Of a DNA stretch of 64,000 nt, positions 59,042 through 64,000 are shown in pieces. Each line of letters opens with the position of its first letter. Position 1 is the stretch's first letter. The notes beneath the pieces were generated by a model. The model saw only the letters and a program-made list of their open reading frames with translations, did not search any database and was not told the DNA's origin. The position numbers and the translations under genes were made by a program. This stretch comes from Omphalotus guepiniiformis (lineage: Eukaryota; Basidiomycota; Agaricomycetes; Agaricales; Omphalotaceae), in contig JAQOOI010000017.1 of the NCBI GenBank assembly GCA_028554645.1, positions 1,116,001 through 1,180,000 of the forward strand, written 5' to 3'.

Positions 59042-59120
59042 GGCCTGATGGTCTAGTAGTATGATTCCTTGTTAGGGAGATACTTTCGAGGAGGTCCCGG
59101 GTTCAATTCCCGGTCAGGCC
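59042..59120 (+). tRNA. tRNA-Pro(AGG) with 8-nt intron
   Basis: A full cloverleaf folds by hand. Acceptor 59042-59048 pairs with 59114-59120 (GGCCTGA/TCAGGCC). The D stem has 3 pairs. The anticodon stem is CCTTG (59067-59071) with CGAGG (59087-59091). The T stem is CCGGG/CCCGG with loop TTCAATT. The anticodon AGG is at 59074-59076. Eight extra bases (59078-59085) sit after position 37, the standard place for a tRNA intron. Box B is GGTTCAATTCC (59100-59110). Mature length without CCA is 71 nt. Confidence 0.93.
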
Positions 59121-59132
59121 CGGTGTTCTTAA

Positions 59133-59137
59133 TTTTT
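59133..59137 (+). terminator. RNA polymerase III terminator
   Basis: TTTTT 12 nt downstream of the tRNA-Pro acceptor stem. Confidence 0.75.
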
Positions 59138-59318
59138 CTAGTAGGTAGACAAAGATAGCCTGAAGATTCAAATGTTTTGCTCAGAAAGGCTCCTGTCATG
59201 AGCGGGCGTCCACAGAGGCGGATAACATCCAGTGAAAAAGCAAGAGTATAGAGCTCCTCGCTCCTTAGATACAACAAGTGAAATGTCCTTAAAATCCTTA
59301 ATTATCATGAGTGATTAA

Positions 59319-61812
59319 TTACTCTAACAAGTTCTGGTTTGACCCGTGCATGTGCCTAATAGCCCACGCCAATACATTGTCCACATCTGTCAAAGTAGTC
59401 TCCTTTCTGAACACTTCCATGTATACCTCCCCATTCATTTCGTCTTCACCTGATCCCAATTGTCGTCCAATATGCCAGTGTTGGGGATTTTGTCCTCGGG
59501 AGAAAACTTCCTGTATGTCATGGTCACTGCATTTCAGGAGGAAAAGTCAACTTGTGCACCTCTCGGCACAACAAACATAATCTAACCTCTCTAATAGTTG
59601 CTGCGCATTGTACAAATGAATAGATTTGGAAGAAAACTTGTCTTGGCTGCTAGGTGCGGTGAACTGTCGCTGGTGCAGGGAAAATATGTGACGATCTCGA
59701 GGCTGTAGAATTCGCGTAGCGGAGGGTATCGTCTCTATTGATCTAGGAGTACCAAACAGTTGGAAATGGATCTTGGGTATATCATGATACAAGGATGTAC
59801 CTTTGCAAAGCCTCCTCGTTCAACGCACTATCGATACTATCAAAGAGCGCGTCAACTTTGGTACTGAGCGGCTCCAACTCGGATAGCGAGGGATTCAAGT
59901 TGTTGCCTTCGACATCTAGCCCGATTAATGCGATCGTAAACGGATGTCTCTGGTAAGTGGCCAATAAGACCTTTAAGACCTTGTAAGATTTCAGAGATTT
60001 TTTCTCACCGTAAGATAAAAAATCTTTCTTGGAATGGTTTTGAGCGGATCATTGCTTTCAGGCAGATGCACTGTGGTGGTCAAGAATTCACGGGGTGGAT
60101 CCGGAGTCGGATTTGTGAATGGTGACTCAGAAGGCACCTCTGTCAAGCGGTTACCACCTTCGCTCATAGAGGAGGGTGTCATAGAAATCGACGACAATTT
60201 CTCCGAATCGAAGCCGTCGAAGCCAGTAATGATGCTAGTATTGTCGAGCTCCGCGGTAGTGACTACCCCAGACGACACTTCGCCCAAGTTCGAATCATCT
60301 GACGAAGACGTTTCCTCGCCCTGTGCTGCCGAAGCGCCGGGTGTCATATCCTCGGAAGCTATCGCGTCATCTAATGCGTTCTGATCAACAACAGAACTCG
60401 TCGGACTCTCCGCTGATTCACTTGTGCCGTTAGCAACAGGCTTTGACGTTAAGCTTTCTTCAGTCGTTGTATTTCCTGGAGTTGGCGTTCCAGACTCGCG
60501 GGACGTCGTTTCCTTTTCTGTAATTTCCGGAGGTGAAGTGTTTTTCTTCCCGTTCTTGCCAAACGTGAGGCTATCTGGCCAACTCCATTTGCGCACGTCC
60601 AAGTTGACATTCATATTTAGATTCATGGAGGGGATGCCCATGAACGTGCCATTCGTTGGTGTTTGCGCGGAAGATTCGCCTTTCGCATTAATCTCTTTAT
60701 GATCAGGAGGCCGTTTACGCCGGACTCTCCCTTCAGCAGATGTAGAGGGAGTGGAAGGGGAGGAAGGACGTATGGATGGTGACGGGGGTACAAGGGTAAG
60801 AAGATGTCGGGTAACAGAAGGAGGGAATCCTGCCTTTGTGAAGCGGGTAGAGGGTATCACACACGTAGACGTTAAAGCGATTGGAATGACACTGTCGCCA
60901 ATGTCCGTTGAGAATGTATCAAGTACGGGTATAACGGAGTGATAGGAAGAATAGAGAGTTACACCTATCTGCGAATAAGTGACACTTCATACAAACAGTG
61001 TCGAATACATACCTAGGTGATCACCAAACTCATACCCTTCTTCTAGGTTCCAAGACCACGCCCATACAGTGAAGAAGCGCTCTAATTGGAGTTCTAATGC
61101 TTGCTGTCCTAGTCGCGATAATATTGAGGTGAAGGAGCCGTGTGTGAGCTGCAAAGCAATTATCATCCAATGTTCATCTCGTAACAGATACTGCAAAAAC
61201 CTTGAACCGTTCATATCCTCGTAAAATATCCTCCTTCAATGCGGAATTATGTACGGAGGCATCACTATATTGGTAGATTGCATTTGCCGGTTCCTTGGCT
61301 TTGTTCTTATCGCTCGAGGTACCCTTCCCAGATTTAGGTTTTCCTTTTGACTTGCTTGCTTGCACAGAAGTTCGAGGAGCTTTAGCAAGCTCGATACCCT
61401 GATGCAGAGTCCTACTGAATCAATTCACCCTGTGCTCGCAAGGGCGATAGGCAACATACCTGCGTGTATCCAGAAATCTGGTTCTGGGGAGACCATGATC
61501 ATTCTACGGGTTTGAGAGTGCACGCTATCGCATGTATCGTCAGAGCTGAACTGTCTGTGCAATCATTAGCTTGAAGTTAAGGCTGTAACGGTAGTATGGC
61601 CCATACTCAGAAAAGTTCACCAGCGCTTTGGCGAGTCCGATCTGCCTGAGCATGCGGTCTCTGGAAACAGCTCGCTCTTTTGATGTATAAAACAGAATTT
61701 GGGCCTGTTCCTCAGCATCTTCATCATCTACGGAAGTTGGTAGGTTGGGTTGTAAAGTTGGATTGTATATTGCGAGATACGAGAGATTTGGTGGTGCCCT
61801 GCCAGCACTCAT
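59319..61812 (-). CDS. CCZ1: Vacuolar fusion protein CCZ1 homologue
   Basis: Subunit of the Mon1-Ccz1 exchange factor that activates Ypt7/Rab7 on late endosomes and vacuoles. About eight introns. The start at 61812 (MSAGRAPPNLSYLAIYNP) opens the longin domain: DDEDAEEQAQILFYTSKE, LRQIGLAKALVNFSE, MVSPEPDFWIHA, YERFKLTHGSF and WAWSWNLEEG. The large Ser/Pro/Thr-rich middle (about 60000-60850) is a disordered insert. The second longin-like part resumes with IFYLTRHPFTIALIGLD and LQPRDRHIFSLHQ, ending MHGSNQNLLE. The start is 144 bp from the divergent UBP12-type gene. Confidence 0.87.
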
Positions 61813-61956
61813 GACAAAATCCAATAGAGAGTCTTAATTTAATTTATTGATTATTCAATTTCCGAATAAAGTCCGGCGTGACATAAGTGTAGTGACGGTC
61901 GTGACATTAGGTTAGTACGCGTCAAGCGTGACTTTTGTTTTGTGAGTAGTTTGTCA
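61813..61956. promoter_or_regulatory. CCZ1-UBP12 bidirectional promoter with GTGAC cluster
   Basis: Only 144 bp separate two divergent ATGs. GTGAC occurs four times on the plus strand (61878, 61892, 61901 and 61928) and ACGCGT once (61917-61922). No TATA box near either start. An AT-rich half lies next to CCZ1. Confidence 0.5.

Positions 61957-64000
<2,044 letters not shown>

Noticed and set aside
59053..59277. 74-codon minus-strand frame overlapping the tRNA
   Set aside because: It is the antisense translation of tRNA-Pro and has no independent support.

Overview
This is a stretch of nuclear genome from a filamentous basidiomycete, most likely an Agaricomycete. The evidence is a dense set of short introns (mostly 50-60 nt, roughly 150 across the window by my count), intergenic gaps of usually 150-400 bp, Ser/Pro-rich regulatory proteins, and conserved fungal proteins whose closest recalled family members are basidiomycete. 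I recognise no transposon, CRISPR array, virus-derived gene or obvious secondary-metabolite cluster. The window is mainly housekeeping genes plus a few regulators and unknowns. All homology calls come from recalled family motifs, not from a search.

Layout: the 3' part of TOR kinase (1-5549, +); ARP8 of INO80 (5756-8470, +); a RING-finger protein (8677-9857, -); a CON7-like C2H2 transcription factor (11859-13737, +) with about 2.0 kb and 4.3 kb of apparently gene-free DNA on either side; an F-box/RCC1 protein (18046-20287, +); an unknown protein with a PP1-docking-like motif (20503-22508, -); an ELMO protein (24499-27466, +); methylenetetrahydrofolate reductase (27828-30030, -); a small DUF202 membrane protein (30451-30896, -) head-to-head with an unknown Ser-rich protein (31118-33151, +); POL32, the DNA polymerase delta subunit 3 (33477-35639, +); an AVT-type vacuolar amino-acid transporter (35961-37877, +); an R3H-SUZ RNA-binding protein (38124-41048, +); xylulokinase (42156-44028, +); PUS1 (44237-46669, +); RPB4 (46733-47350, -) head-to-head with RPN6 (47492-49305, +); PIF1 helicase (49518-52026, +); a type I membrane protein (52225-53624, -); an NAD(P)-binding oxidoreductase (54557-56040, +); an oil-body-associated-protein family member (56373-57201, -); a CCCH zinc-finger protein (57379-58885, -); tRNA-Pro(AGG) with a tiny intron (59042-59120, +); CCZ1 (59319-61812, -) head-to-head with a UBP12-type deubiquitinase that runs off the end (61957-64000, +).

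The genes do not form one pathway. They sample growth control (TOR), chromatin and transcription (ARP8, RPB4, CON7), replication and genome stability (POL32, PIF1), protein turnover (RPN6, UBP12, F-box, RING), one-carbon and pentose metabolism (MTHFR, XKS1), RNA modification and binding (PUS1, R3H, CCCH), and vacuole/membrane biology (CCZ1, AVT).

The most unusual signal is in the introns. Several that are forced by strongly conserved protein motifs do not obey GT-AG: a GT..TG intron splitting the PIF1 Walker A motif, a CT..AG (or GA..AG) intron in PUS1, a GA..AG intron through the first transmembrane motif of the AVT transporter, and five GC..AG introns, all between 36.9 and 56.8 kb. PUS1 also needs a 3-nt microexon. 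PIF1 and PUS1 both have upstream in-frame ATGs that add basic, presequence-like N-termini, consistent with dual mitochondrial/nuclear targeting.
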